Positions 8,333-19,199 of a stretch of 64,000 bases of DNA are shown here, piece after piece. The stretch spans positions 3,224,001 to 3,288,000 of the forward strand of contig OZ244833.1 of assembly GCA_965220535.1 (NCBI GenBank), read 5' to 3'. This DNA is from HK1 sp965220535 (GTDB taxonomy: Bacteria > Pseudomonadota > Gammaproteobacteria > HK1). The notes under the pieces were generated by a model. The model worked only from the letters and a program-made list of their open reading frames with translations, did not search any database and had not been told where the DNA came from. Each line of letters opens with the position of its first letter. Position 1 is the stretch's first letter. A program made the position numbers and the translations under genes.

Positions 8333-11182
8333 TTATCGGCGCTCCTTCGCAAGGGCCTTTCGCCTTTCTTCGAGATTCGAAAGCGTAGATTCGATTTCGG
8401 ATACCCGTGCTCGCTCCTTGGCGACGACTTCCGTCGGCGCACGATCCAAAAACGATGCATTGGCGAGTTTCCCCGTCGATTGTTTCATCGATCGGGAGAG
8501 TTTTTCGATTTGCCGATCCAGCCGCTCGATCTCGCTTTCTATATCCACCAGACCCTCCAAGGGAACGAGGATCTCCATGCGGCCGAGCAAGGCGGTGGCG
8601 GTATTCGCGCCGCTCGCCGCCGCGCTTTTGTCTTGAAAGCGGATGGATTCAAGCCGGGCGAGGTTTCGCACGCAGGATTCGCAGGCGGCCAAGCGCTCGC
8701 GCTCGATCACCCCGGCGTCGAGCAGCACCACCGGGATTCGTTTCCCGGGGGCGATATCGAGCTCTCCCCGGATATTGCGGATGGCCAATATCAGTTCCTT
8801 GATCCAGTCGACATGGGCGACCGACTCGGCATCGTCCGATGCGAGCGCCGCCTCCTCGCTCGGCGAGGGCCAGGCTTGCAGCATGAGGGTTTGGCCGCTT
8901 TTACCCGCGAGCGGGGCGATGCGTTGCCAGATCGCCTCGGTGATGAAGGGTATCAGGGGATGGGCGAGACGCAGTTGGATCTCGAGCGATCGCGCCAGAG
9001 TGTCGAGGATCGCGCGGCGTCTCGGGGCTAAGGTTTCGGGGTCGGCGAGACGGGCTTTGGCGAATTCGAGATACCAGTCGCAGAATTCGTTCCAGATGCA
9101 ATCGTAGATCGCCTGCGCCGCCAAATCGAGACGATAGCGCTCGAAAGCGCGGCGCATCCGCTCCTCGGTGCGGCGCAGGATACAAAGCATCCAGCGCTCT
9201 TCGACCCCGCCGCCATCGCTGTGCGAGTCGGGCGCCGAGCGCTCGCTTTGCATCTGCACGAAGCGGGCGGCGTTCCACATCTTGTTGCAGAAATTGCGAT
9301 AGCCTTGGATACGCCCGAGGTCGAAGCGGATATCCCGCCCCTGGGTCGCCAGCGAACAGAAGGTGAAGCGCAAAGCGTCCGTGCCGTAAGCGGGGATGCC
9401 CTCGGGGAACTGTCGGCGGGTGTCGGCGGTGATCCGCGGCGCCAGTTGCGGTTGCATCAAACCGAGGGTGCGTTTGGCGATCAGGTCGTCGAGCGAGATA
9501 CCGTCGATCAGGTCGATGGGATCCAGGATATTGCCCTTCGATTTCGACATCTTGTTGCCGTCGCCGTCGCGCACGAGGCCGTGGATATAGATCTCGTGAA
9601 AAGGAACCTCGTCCATGAACTTCAGCCCGAACATGATCATGCGGGCGACCCAAAAGAAGATGATGTCGAATCCGGTGATCAGCACGGTGGTGGGGTAGAA
9701 GCTCGCCAAGCGCTCGGTGGATTCGGGCCAGCCCAGGGTCGAAAAAGGCCACAGCGCCGACGAATACCAAGTATCGAGCACGTCTTCGTCCTGGACCAGA
9801 TCCAACGAATCGGGGAGAGAGAACCGCCGGCGCAGCTCGGCCTCGTCGCGGCCGACATAGATATTCCCCTCGGGGTCGTACCACGCCGGTATCCGGTGCC
9901 CCCACCAAATCTGGCGGCTGATGCACCAGTCGTCGATATTGCGCATCCACTCGAAATAGGTTTTATCCCAATGCTCGGGGACGAAACGGATACGACCCTC
10001 CTCGACCGCGCGGATCGCCGGGGCGGCCAAGGGGGCGGTTTTGACGAACCACTGATCGGTGAGATAGGGCTCGATCACCGCCTGCGAGCGATCCCCCCGC
10101 GGAACCGTCATGCGATGCTTTTCGCAATGGGCGATCAGCCCCCGTATTTGTAGATCTTCGACGATCCGCGTGCGTCCCTCGAAGCGATCGAGACCTCGAT
10201 AGGCTTCGGGAACATTGTCGTTGAGGCGGGCCTCGGGGGTGAAGATATTGACGCTCTCCAAAGCATGGCGCTCGCCTACCTGCCAATCGTTGAAGTCATG
10301 CGCCGGGGTGATCTTGACGCAGCCGGTGCCGAAAGCGGGGTCGACCATCTCGTCGGCGATGATCGGAACGATGCGCTCCCCGATCGGCACGATCAGGTGT
10401 TGCCCCACCAGATGGCGATAGCGCTCGTCGTCCGGATGGACCGCGACCGCGACATCCCCCGGCACCGTCTCGGGACGGGTGGTGGCGACTTCGATGAAGC
10501 CCTCGCCGCTCTTCTCGCCGCTCTTTAGGGGGTAGCGGATCCGCCACAGGAATCCCTCTTCCTCTTGCGCGATCACTTCCAGATCGGAAACCGCGGTGCG
10601 CAGCACGGGATCCCAGTTGACCAAGCGTTTCCCGCGATAGACGAGACCCTCCTCGTAGAGCCTGACGAAGGTCTCGCGCACCGCCGCCGACAAGCCCTCG
10701 TCCATGGTGAAGCGCTCGTGCTCCCAATCGACCGACGCCCCCATGCGTCGCAGTTGGCGGGTGATGGTGCTTCCGGAATGCTCTTTCCAACGCCACACCC
10801 GTTCGATGAAGGCCTCGCGCCCGAGATCGCGCCGACTCGATCCTTCGGCCTCGAGTTGCCTTTCGACGACCATTTGCGTGGCGATCCCCGCGTGATCCGT
10901 CCCCGGCTGCCAAAGGCTGCGTCGCCCGCGCATGCGCTGCCAACGGGTGAAGGCGTCCATCAGGGTGTCCTGAAAGGCATGCCCCATATGCAAGGTGCCG
11001 GTGACATTGGGCGGGGGGATCATGATGCACCATGCCTCGCCGCTCCCGGCGGGAGAGAAATATCCTTTGCGCTCCCAGAACTCGTACCAGTAGCGCTCGC
11101 CTCGCTGCGGATCCCAGGTTTTTTCCATGGGCTCGGCCAAGCCGAGGTCTTCGCTCGCACCGGATTCGTTGACCGAGCTCAT
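8333..11182 (-). CDS. valS: Valyl-tRNA synthetase
   Basis: Class I synthetase for tRNA-Val, 949 residues. It has the HIGH-type motif in PPPNVTGTLHMGHAFQ, the large CP1 editing domain, the KMSKS loop (NKMSKSKGNILDP) and the C-terminal coiled-coil arm (ESEIERLDRQIEKLSRSM). Start chosen at 11182 because it overlaps the holC stop as ATGA and has a GGAGA ribosome-binding site; the frame extends to 11554 but that stretch overlaps holC. The order pepA-holC-valS is conserved in Gammaproteobacteria. Confidence 0.97.
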   Translation of the reverse strand: MSSVNESGASEDLGLAEPMEKTWDPQRGERYWYEFWERKGYFSPAGSGEAWCIMIPPPNVTGTLHMGHAFQDTLMDAFTRWQRMRGRRSLWQPGTDHAGIATQMVVERQLEAEGSSRRDLGREAFIERVWRWKEHSGSTITRQLRRMGASVDWEHERFTMDEGLSAAVRETFVRLYEEGLVYRGKRLVNWDPVLRTAVSDLEVIAQEEEGFLWRIRYPLKSGEKSGEGFIEVATTRPETVPGDVAVAVHPDDERYRHLVGQHLIVPIGERIVPIIADEMVDPAFGTGCVKITPAHDFNDWQVGERHALESVNIFTPEARLNDNVPEAYRGLDRFEGRTRIVEDLQIRGLIAHCEKHRMTVPRGDRSQAVIEPYLTDQWFVKTAPLAAPAIRAVEEGRIRFVPEHWDKTYFEWMRNIDDWCISRQIWWGHRIPAWYDPEGNIYVGRDEAELRRRFSLPDSLDLVQDEDVLDTWYSSALWPFSTLGWPESTERLASFYPTTVLITGFDIIFFWVARMIMFGLKFMDEVPFHEIYIHGLVRDGDGNKMSKSKGNILDPIDLIDGISLDDLIAKRTLGLMQPQLAPRITADTRRQFPEGIPAYGTDALRFTFCSLATQGRDIRFDLGRIQGYRNFCNKMWNAARFVQMQSERSAPDSHSDGGGVEERWMLCILRRTEERMRRAFERYRLDLAAQAIYDCIWNEFCDWYLEFAKARLADPETLAPRRRAILDTLARSLEIQLRLAHPLIPFITEAIWQRIAPLAGKSGQTLMLQAWPSPSEEAALASDDAESVAHVDWIKELILAIRNIRGELDIAPGKRIPVVLLDAGVIERERLAACESCVRNLARLESIRFQDKSAAASGANTATALLGRMEILVPLEGLVDIESEIERLDRQIEKLSRSMKQSTGKLANASFLDRAPTEVVAKERARVSEIESTLSNLEERRKALAKERR

Positions 11183-11634
11183 CGATGGATCTCCAAAATG
11201 AAGCCGCGTCGGCGGTATTCGCGGAAGCGTCGGCGCCCGGCCTCGCGAGCGCTTTCGTCGGCGGCGACGATTTCGACGACGCGCTTGGCGCATGCCGCTT
11301 CTTCCGGCACCTCCAAGGCCAAGGTGACGAGCACGTCGATATCGTCTTTCCACTGCCCCGCAGTGCCGATGAGGATCGGCGTCGAAGGGGAGGGCTCGAG
11401 TGTCGGGCCCTCGTCGGCGAGCATTTCGTGGGGAACGAAACTGTCCTCTTTGAAGGTCCACAGCCGATCGTCGATGCGCGCTGCCGCCCGGCGATCCGGG
11501 GCGAGGATCAGGATCCGATGTCCCTTTCGCCAAACCTTTTCGCTCAAGCGGCAAAGGAAGAACTCGCGCGCTTCGCTGCCGCTTTCGTTCCGGATATGGA
11601 AATCCACCTTGGTCGACACGGGTCTTGGCTTCAA
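11179..11634 (-). CDS. holC: DNA polymerase III chi subunit
   Basis: Clamp-loader accessory subunit that binds SSB. About 146-151 residues. Family features visible are VDFHI near the start, FLCRLSEKVWRKGHRILIL, a LWTFKEDSFVPHE motif, PILIG and the C-terminal RRFREYRRRGF. The start is uncertain: TTG at 11634 opens the frame, while GTG at 11619 places the conserved VDF motif at residue 5, as in other HolC proteins. Its stop overlaps the valS start; pepA lies 40 bases upstream. Confidence 0.9.
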   Translation of the reverse strand: MKPRPVSTKVDFHIRNESGSEAREFFLCRLSEKVWRKGHRILILAPDRRAAARIDDRLWTFKEDSFVPHEMLADEGPTLEPSPSTPILIGTAGQWKDDIDVLVTLALEVPEEAACAKRVVEIVAADESAREAGRRRFREYRRRGFILEIHR

Positions 11635-11674
11635 AGGCCTTCGCAGCGCGATCGATCGAGCATCCCCGAAACCC

Positions 11675-13315
11675 TCATCCTTTTCGGGTTGCGGGGGTGC
11701 GCTTGGTGGCGGCCTTGGTGGAGGCTTTCGTGGCGGCCCTCGTGGCGACCTTGGCGGATGCGCCCCGCGCCGCGCTTTTCCCCCGCTTGGCGGCCTCGGC
11801 CTCGGCGCCGGTTTTTGTCGGTCGGGCTCGGCTCGCGCGCTCGATCAGGTATCGACAAAGCAGCCCCACCGGTCGTCCCGTCGCCCCTTTTTCGTGGCCG
11901 CTTTTCCAAGCGGTGCCCGCGATATCCAGATGGGCCCAATGCTGTCGATCGGCGAAGAGAGAGAGGAAACTCGCGGCGGTGACCGCCCCCGCCTTGCGCC
12001 CTCCGATATTGGCGACATCGGCGAAGCGGCTTTTCAGCTGCGCTACGTATTCGGGCCATAAAGGCATCTGCCACGCCCGGTCGCCGCTCTCCTCGCCCGC
12101 GAGGAGGAGGGCGTCGGCCAAGGGTTGATGGTTCGAAAAAAGACCGCTGGCATGGGCCCCGAGGGCGACGACGCAGGCTCCGGTCAAGGTGGCGACATCG
12201 ATGATGATCTCAGGCTTTAGGCTCTTTGCCCAAGTGATGGTGTCGCATAGAACCAAGCGCCCCTCGGCGTCGGTGTTGAGGATCTCGACGGTGCGCCCGT
12301 CCATCGAAGTCACGATATCCCCCGGTTTCACCGCCCGCCCTCCGGGGAGGTTCTCGCAGGCCGGAACGGCGGCGACGATATTCAGCGGCAGCCCGAGACG
12401 GGCGCAAGCCTCGATCGTTCCGATGACGCTTGCGGCCCCGCACATATCGAATTTCATCTCGTCCATGGCCCCCGCGGGCTTGATGGAGATGCCACCGGAA
12501 TCGAAGGTGATACCCTTGCCGATCAGCACGACCGGCGCTTGCGAGGCCTTCGCTCCCCGGTATTCGAGGACGATAAGACGCGGCGGCTCGCGGCTGCCGC
12601 GGGCGACCGCGAGAAAGGCGTTCATTTCGAGTCGCTCGATACGGGCTTCGTCGAGGATTCGGGCCTTGACCTTAGGGTGTCTTTTGGCGATGTCGCGGGC
12701 GGTCGCGGCCAGATATTCCGGGGTGCAGATATTGCCGGGGAGGTTGCCGAGATCGCGGGTCAGATTGCGGCCGGCGGCGATGGCCTGTCCGGTGGCGATG
12801 CCGCTGTCTATCTGCGAGCGTTTCGCCCCGGAAGCGACATGGATGCCGATGCGCTTGAGGCCTGATCGTTTTCGACGGGTCTTGGCCAGGGTGTGCTCGT
12901 ATCGATAATCGGCGTTTTCGATCTCCTCGACCGCGGTGGCGGTGCGCGCCGCGGCATCTCTTCCCTCGACCTCGATTTCGCCCAAGGTCCAGCAGATACC
13001 GGGGACCGAAGCGTCGATGAGGGCTCGAGCGGCGGCGGCGCAGATCTTGCGGAAATCGGCGGGGCTCGGCGCTTTCGCGCCGCATCCGACGACGAGCACG
13101 CTGTCGCTGTCGCTGCCGCTCAAGGAGTGAAGATGCAAGGTCTTGCCGATTTCGGGGCGAAAGCCGGACTTGCGCAATATCCTTTGCAATTCCCCGCCAC
13201 CGGCGTTGTCGAGAGCGCCGAAGGTCTCGGGCGGGGTATTTTTTTCGTAGTGGCCGACGACGAGGCAGCCCTTGCGGCTGCGAAGGGGGTTGTCGGTCGT
13301 GGATTTGATTTCCAT
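11675..13315 (-). CDS. pepA: Leucyl aminopeptidase PepA with a basic C-terminal tail
   Basis: M17 dinuclear metallopeptidase; PepA also binds DNA in some bacteria. Metal and catalytic motifs are present: GKGITFDSGG, KFDMCGAA and NTDAEGRLVL, followed by ATLTGA. The catalytic domain ends near residue 500 (RPVGLLCRYLIERA). Beyond it a roughly 45-residue tail of Ala, Lys, Thr and Arg (KVATRAATKASTKAATK) resembles histone H1-like or AlgP-type DNA-binding tails; that extension is unusual for PepA. Transcribed divergently from lptF, as in many gammaproteobacteria. Confidence 0.95.
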   Translation of the reverse strand: MEIKSTTDNPLRSRKGCLVVGHYEKNTPPETFGALDNAGGGELQRILRKSGFRPEIGKTLHLHSLSGSDSDSVLVVGCGAKAPSPADFRKICAAAARALIDASVPGICWTLGEIEVEGRDAAARTATAVEEIENADYRYEHTLAKTRRKRSGLKRIGIHVASGAKRSQIDSGIATGQAIAAGRNLTRDLGNLPGNICTPEYLAATARDIAKRHPKVKARILDEARIERLEMNAFLAVARGSREPPRLIVLEYRGAKASQAPVVLIGKGITFDSGGISIKPAGAMDEMKFDMCGAASVIGTIEACARLGLPLNIVAAVPACENLPGGRAVKPGDIVTSMDGRTVEILNTDAEGRLVLCDTITWAKSLKPEIIIDVATLTGACVVALGAHASGLFSNHQPLADALLLAGEESGDRAWQMPLWPEYVAQLKSRFADVANIGGRKAGAVTAASFLSLFADRQHWAHLDIAGTAWKSGHEKGATGRPVGLLCRYLIERASRARPTKTGAEAEAAKRGKSAARGASAKVATRAATKASTKAATKRTPATRKG

Positions 13316-13990
13316 GGGTTCGCTGATCCTTATGCCGACGATCCGGCGGTTCAGGTGGGGGTTGCGAAGGACGAGAGTTTTTAATTCGAAGCCTCGGTAT
13401 TTCGGCGAGTTTCGGCGATTTCATCCCTTTCGATATCGAAAAGCGCACAAAGCGAAGATCACGAGCATGATGCGGATCATAAAAGAAGCGGGGCGAGGAT
13501 GGCGAGGCTTATGCGGCGGCAAGGCGAGCGAGCGCTCCGAAAGAGGCTTCGAAAGGGGCCTCGAAGCCGGGCTCGTGAGTTCGCTCGCGGCGATATTCCT
13601 TGCCCGCGAAGCGATCGAACGCCGATCGCCGCCCGATCCTCTCGGCTTCGGCTTCGAAAGTGGCCTCGAAGCCGGTCTCGTGCGCTCGCTCGCTGCGATA
13701 TTCCTTGCCCGCGAAGCGATCGAACGCCGATCGCCGCCCGATCCTCTCGGCTTCGGCTTCGAAAGGGGCCTCGAAGCCGGGTTCGTGCGTTCGCTCGCGG
13801 CGATATTCCTTGCCCGCGAAGCGATCGAACGCCGATCGCCGCCCGATCCTCTCGGCTTCGGCTTCGGCTTCGGATGCACCCGCCCTCGGGCTCGTCGGGC
13901 CGCGTTTGATCCATGGCCTTGCCGTCGTCGATCGCCGGAGATCGCGACCGAAGCGGCGGCCTTCGATGCCCTCGCTGCGGAGATCGGTCG
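13316..13990. other. Divergent pepA-lptF spacer with tandem repeats
   Basis: About 670 bases with no convincing gene. Divergent promoters for pepA and lptF must lie here. Its middle is occupied by three copies of a 105-bp repeat. Several frames on both strands are open through the repeat, so long ORFs here are not reliable evidence of coding. Confidence 0.6.
13547..13861. repeat. 105-bp tandem repeat, three copies
   Basis: Copies begin at 13547, 13652 and 13757 with CTTCGAAAGnGGCCTCGAAG and end in CTCTCGGCTTCGG; they differ at only a few positions. The 105-bp period is divisible by three. The unit itself contains smaller inverted segments (CTTCGAA, GCGATCG). A fourth partial copy of the CTTCGG end follows. 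Confidence 0.95.
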
Positions 13991-15193
13991 TTGATCGTCC
14001 GGCGTTATCTCTATCGTGAAACCCTGCCGGTCGTGGCCGCGGTATTCGCGGCGTTGATGCTGATTTACGCCTCCAACCGCTTCGGTCGCTACCTCGGCGA
14101 TGCCGCCGCGGGCTCGCTCGCCCCGGATCTGATCTTCAAGATGCTGGCGCTGAAACTGCTCGAGCATGCGCCGACCATCCTTGCGATTTCCTTGTATATC
14201 GCGATCCTGATCGCCTTGGGACGGCTGCATCGAGACAGCGAGATCGTCGCTTTCGAAGCCGGGGGCGTAGGACCCTCCTCCCTCGCCTTGGCGATCTTCG
14301 AGTTGGTATCGCTTTTCGCCCTCGCCGGCGGACTGCTGGCCTTCTTCCTTTCCCCGGCGGCGGTGTCGATGCAGGCCGAGTCGTTGCACGAAGCGGGCGA
14401 GAAGAGCAAAACCGAGCTCTTCGTCCCCGGGCGTTTTCGGGAATTCGACGGCGGTCGGCGGGTGGTATCCATCGGTCGGATCGACGCCGCCACCGGTCGG
14501 ATGTTCGATATCTTCGTGCGGGTGCGCAACGCCGACGAGTCCTATATTCTCAGCGCTCGCGAAGCCAGACAAAGCGAGGCGAGCGACGGCAGTCTTTATA
14601 TCGTGCTGGAAAACGGCGAGCGCTATTCGGCATCGACGGGGGATCGAGGCTTCACGGTGAGTCGCTTTGCGACCTACGGGGTCCGCATTCGCGAAGCGGG
14701 CGAGTTCGCGGCCGTCTCCGCCAAGATCAAGGCCGTCGCCACCATGGATCTGCTCGCCTCTTCGTCGTCGGCGCATCGGGCGGAGTTGCAGCGCCGTCTA
14801 TCGGCGGTGGTTTCGATCGTCCTGCTCGGCATGCTGGCGCTGCCCTTGGCCCGCACCTCTTATAAGGAAAGGCGCCATGTCCGCCTGGTCGTCGCCATCG
14901 TGATCTACTTCGCCTACTATAACGCCGTCAATCTCCTCGAGGCTTTCGTCGATCAAGGCCGTATCCCGGGCTGGGTGGGTCCGTGGCCGGCGCACGGCCT
15001 GCTCGCGCTGCTGATTTCGATCCTGATGATCAGGCAGATCAGCGGAAGGCTGCGCCGACCGGCGCGCTCGCGGCCTTCGCCCGGGCGCTCGCCAAGCCGC
15101 CCCGCCTCCGATCGGATCGAGGGCGATCCTCGCAGCCCCCGCAGCGCACAGCCGAAAGACGCTCCGAAGGCGTCGACGAAGCCCCGACGATGA
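13991..15193 (+). CDS. lptF: LPS export ABC transporter permease LptF
   Basis: Inner membrane permease of the LptB2FG complex that extracts lipopolysaccharide. 400 residues from the TTG at 13991, which gives MIVRRYLYRETLPVV, the normal LptF opening, and is preceded by GGAG at 8 bases; the frame is open from an ATG at 13913, giving 26 non-conserved extra residues. N-terminal helices, the periplasmic jellyroll region and the C-terminal helices (VVSIVLLGMLALPLARTSY) are visible. A Pro/Arg/Ser-rich tail of about 45 residues is added. lptG begins 11 bases later. Confidence 0.92.
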   Translation: MIVRRYLYRETLPVVAAVFAALMLIYASNRFGRYLGDAAAGSLAPDLIFKMLALKLLEHAPTILAISLYIAILIALGRLHRDSEIVAFEAGGVGPSSLALAIFELVSLFALAGGLLAFFLSPAAVSMQAESLHEAGEKSKTELFVPGRFREFDGGRRVVSIGRIDAATGRMFDIFVRVRNADESYILSAREARQSEASDGSLYIVLENGERYSASTGDRGFTVSRFATYGVRIREAGEFAAVSAKIKAVATMDLLASSSSAHRAELQRRLSAVVSIVLLGMLALPLARTSYKERRHVRLVVAIVIYFAYYNAVNLLEAFVDQGRIPGWVGPWPAHGLLALLISILMIRQISGRLRRPARSRPSPGRSPSRPASDRIEGDPRSPRSAQPKDAPKASTKPRR

Positions 15194-15203
15194 AGCCCCG
15201 ACG

Positions 15204-16262
15204 ATGAAGATCATCGATCGCTATATCGCCCGCCGCGTCGGCGGCAACGTGCTGCTGGTATCGGCGGCCCTCGTCGCCTTGCTGACGGTGCTGGCATTCG
15301 TCGGCGATCTCGAGGATTTGGGTCGAGGCGAGTACGGATTCCTCGATTCCTTGGAGCAAATGCTGCTCGGCCTGCCGCTTCGTCTTTTCCTCCTCTTTCC
15401 CTTTGCGGTGATCATCGGGGCCCTGACGGGGCTCGGCTCCTTGGCGGCATCGAAGGAGCTGATCGTCATGCGCGCCTCGGGTATGTCGCCCTCGCGCTTG
15501 GTCCTTTGCGTCCTGCGCGCCTGTTTGCCTTTGATCCTCGTTATCCTCGCGATCGGGGAGGCGGTCGTTCCTTGGAGCGAGCGTCTTTCGCAGGCCCATC
15601 GCGATCGTGCGCTCGGCAACGACGCCGTGCATGATATCGGGGTGTGGTTGCAAGGCCGCGAAAGCGTCATCCACCTGCGACGCATTTTGAGCGGAGGGCG
15701 GATCGAGGGCGTGACGATCTATGAAATCGATCCCGAGCGGGGCTTGCGCGCGGAAATCTCGGCGAAAGGGGCTCGCTATCGCGAGGATGCGGGCTGGGTC
15801 TTGGAGGGTTTGCAACGCAAGGATATTTCCCTTGACGGGATCGATCCCTCCTTCGTCGAGGAAGCGAACTGGCCGGTTTCCTTCCGACCCGAACTCATCG
15901 AAACCCTCTCGGCATCGCCGGACAACCTGCCGGTGATCGACCTCGTCCGCCACCTTCGCTATTTGCAGCGACATCGCATCGCCGGCGATCATTATGAAAT
16001 CGCCCTGTGGTCGAAGCTGGTCTATCCCTTTTCGATCGTCGCGCTGATCGTGGTCGCGGTGCCCCTCGTATTCGGTCGTTTGGGGGATTCGGGGGTCGGG
16101 CTGCGCATCATCGGGGGCTGCTTGCTGGCCATCGGCGTGCATGTTCTCAACCAGATCAGCGCCAAGGCCGGGATCGTCTACGGACTCTCCCCGCTGTTGA
16201 GCGCATCCGCCCCGACCCTTTTGTTGCTGCTCGTCGGGTTGTGGTCGCTAAGGCGCATCTAG
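15204..16262 (+). CDS. lptG: LPS export ABC transporter permease LptG
   Basis: Partner of LptF in LptB2FG. 352 residues. It starts MKIIDRYIARRVGGNVLLV, the standard LptG N-terminus, has the coupling-helix region LGSLAASKELIVMRASGMSP, a periplasmic domain (about 130-260) and closes with three membrane helices (GIVYGLSPLLSASAPTLLLL). Immediately downstream of lptF and probably co-transcribed with it. Confidence 0.95.
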   Translation: MKIIDRYIARRVGGNVLLVSAALVALLTVLAFVGDLEDLGRGEYGFLDSLEQMLLGLPLRLFLLFPFAVIIGALTGLGSLAASKELIVMRASGMSPSRLVLCVLRACLPLILVILAIGEAVVPWSERLSQAHRDRALGNDAVHDIGVWLQGRESVIHLRRILSGGRIEGVTIYEIDPERGLRAEISAKGARYREDAGWVLEGLQRKDISLDGIDPSFVEEANWPVSFRPELIETLSASPDNLPVIDLVRHLRYLQRHRIAGDHYEIALWSKLVYPFSIVALIVVAVPLVFGRLGDSGVGLRIIGGCLLAIGVHVLNQISAKAGIVYGLSPLLSASAPTLLLLLVGLWSLRRI

Positions 16263-16422
16263 TCCTCGCCGAGCCTCGATCGCTTGCCGCGCCGGCGTGG
16301 CCCTTTTCCCTCGACCGCAGCGTTTGCGACGGCCCCTCGATCCGAAGCGCCTCGGGAAGCGGGGCATCGAAGCGCCATCGAGATCCTTTGCCAGGAGCCT
16401 TCAAGGAGCCTTCGAGCAGCCT

Positions 16423-16914
16423 TCAAGCCCCGCGCGGCTTTGCCGCCTTCGCACCGGAGGAGGGAAGACGCTCGATCACGGTGCCCGAAAGACGATCGTA
16501 GAGGCTTCGTTTTTCGGGATCGAAAAGAAACCAAAAAAAGCCGAGCCCGAAGAGAGCCCAAGAAAAGACGGCGGCGACGAAGCGCAGCAGCGCCCGCCCC
16601 CAGCCGATCCGCCCGCCGCGGCAAAGGCGCAACCTCAAACTCCAAGCCCGCATGCCGAGGGTCTGCCCGCTTCGGGTCCAGCACCAGCCGAAATAGAGAT
16701 AGCTCACGCTCAGCAAATAAAGAAGGAAGAGCAGATTCCCGGGATCGACCGCCTCCCCGCCGGTCAGGACGAGCGCGGGAAGGGTGGCGGCGAAAAGGGT
16801 CGCAAAGAGCAGCAGCGAGTCGTATAGAAGGGCGAAGAGTCGGCGCATCACCCCCGGGGTGATGCCGTCAGCCTCGGTCTCGAACAGGGGGACTTGCTGC
16901 GCCTTGCGGGGCAT
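16423..16914 (-). CDS. RDD family membrane protein
   Basis: Small integral membrane protein of the RDD family, 163 residues. MRRLFALLYDSLLLFATLF contains the R..A.LYD signature of the first helix; a second helix pair follows, and GWCWTRSGQTLGMRAWSLRL is the conserved central motif. FDPEKRSLYDRLSGT closes the domain. Convergent with lptG, a common arrangement in gammaproteobacteria. Function of the family is poorly defined; transport has been suggested for some members. Confidence 0.88.
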   Translation of the reverse strand: MPRKAQQVPLFETEADGITPGVMRRLFALLYDSLLLFATLFAATLPALVLTGGEAVDPGNLLFLLYLLSVSYLYFGWCWTRSGQTLGMRAWSLRLRLCRGGRIGWGRALLRFVAAVFSWALFGLGFFWFLFDPEKRSLYDRLSGTVIERLPSSGAKAAKPRGA

Positions 16915-16950
16915 GGCTTCGAATCTCGCTTTCCCGTGCGCTCGAGAGTT

Positions 16951-17517
16951 TCATGCCCGCGGCAGCGTGACGCCTTTTTGCTCCATATATTTCCCGGCAC
17001 GATCTCGATAGGAAAGGGCGCAATCCTCGTCGGATTCGAAAAAAAGCACTTGCGCCGCTCCCTCGTTGGCGTAGATTTTCGCCGGCAGCGGAGTGGTATT
17101 GGAAAACTCCAAGGTGACATATCCTCGCCATTCCGGCTCCAAAGGGGTGACGTTGACGATGATGCCGCAGCGAGCGTAGGTGGATTTGCCGACGCAGAGG
17201 GTCAGGATATTGCGCGGGATACGGAAATATTCGATGGTGCGGGCGAGGGCGAAGGAATTCGGGGGGATGGTGCATACATCGGCGATAACGTCCACGAAAC
17301 TGGAATCGTCGAAATTCTTGGGATCGACGAGGGTGGAGTTGATATTGGTGAAGATTTTGAATTCGTCGGCACAGCGAATATCGTAGCCATAGCTCGAGGT
17401 GCCGTAGGAAATCACTTTCATCCCGTCTCGTTCGCGGATCTGCCCCTCCTCGAAGGGTTCGATCATCCTTTCTTTGCGCGCCATGGCGCGGATCCATCGA
17501 TCGGATTTGATGCTCAT
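16951..17517 (-). CDS. dcd: dCTP deaminase
   Basis: Deaminates dCTP to dUTP for thymidylate synthesis. 188 residues, the usual length. Starts MSIKSDRWIRAMA; carries SYGTSSYGYDIRC, the catalytic-region motif KSTYARCGIIVNVTPLEPEW and the C-terminal GAAQVLFFES. Lies between mrp and the RDD gene on the same strand, matching the dcd-mrp-metG neighbourhood in gammaproteobacteria. Confidence 0.96.
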   Translation of the reverse strand: MSIKSDRWIRAMARKERMIEPFEEGQIRERDGMKVISYGTSSYGYDIRCADEFKIFTNINSTLVDPKNFDDSSFVDVIADVCTIPPNSFALARTIEYFRIPRNILTLCVGKSTYARCGIIVNVTPLEPEWRGYVTLEFSNTTPLPAKIYANEGAAQVLFFESDEDCALSYRDRAGKYMEQKGVTLPRA

Positions 17518-17614
17518 CGGTCGTTTCCGATGCGGCCCGCCGCGAAGCGAGAACGGGAAAAAGAAGGGGAAAAAGCGAAGCGTCGACCACCGACCATCGA
17601 CGCGCGCCGAGCCT

Positions 17615-18700
<1,086 letters not shown>

Positions 18701-19199
18701 CTTCGCGCTCCGGCAAGGGAGTGATTCCAAGGAGGGTTCGTCGGGCAAGGGCTCGAGATCGTCTGGATCGAGACAGGAGGTCGAGCCCAAGAGCTCAAGT
18801 CCAAGAGATCGAGCCCAAGAGGTCAAGCCCAAGAGGCCGACGATTCGAGCGAAAGGGCGATTCTACACTTGACGATGCATCGGGCGGGGTCGGATTTCGC
18901 TCGCAAGGGCTCTAGGCGATGCCTTTGCCATGCCCTCGCCATCGAAAAAACCGCATCGATTCGAATCGATGCACGACCGAAAAGCCCAAGCCTTGGCGGA
19001 TTCGGACCGGGCACATCCACACCCATCCCCGCCCGATAACTAAGAATCCGATGAAAGACCATCGGCGGAAGACGATAAAAAGGTTCATAATCCCAAGGCT
19101 CTTCGCCCCGATTTCGACTCCCCGCAGGCGACATCGATCCCCCGTCCGCAAAACCATCGCCGCCTCGTCGTCGCCACCGCCAAGGATTCTATCGATCTT
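18701..19199. other. Divergent mrp-metG spacer
   Basis: About 500 bases with no supported gene. At 18775-18840 a degenerate 12- to 13-bp unit of the type CAAGAGNTCNAGCC recurs about five times. Promoters for mrp and metG should lie here but no clear -35/-10 pair stands out. Confidence 0.5.

Noticed and set aside
13547..13861. CRISPR-like array
   Set aside because: Units are contiguous 105-bp tandem copies without unique spacers and no cas genes are present.
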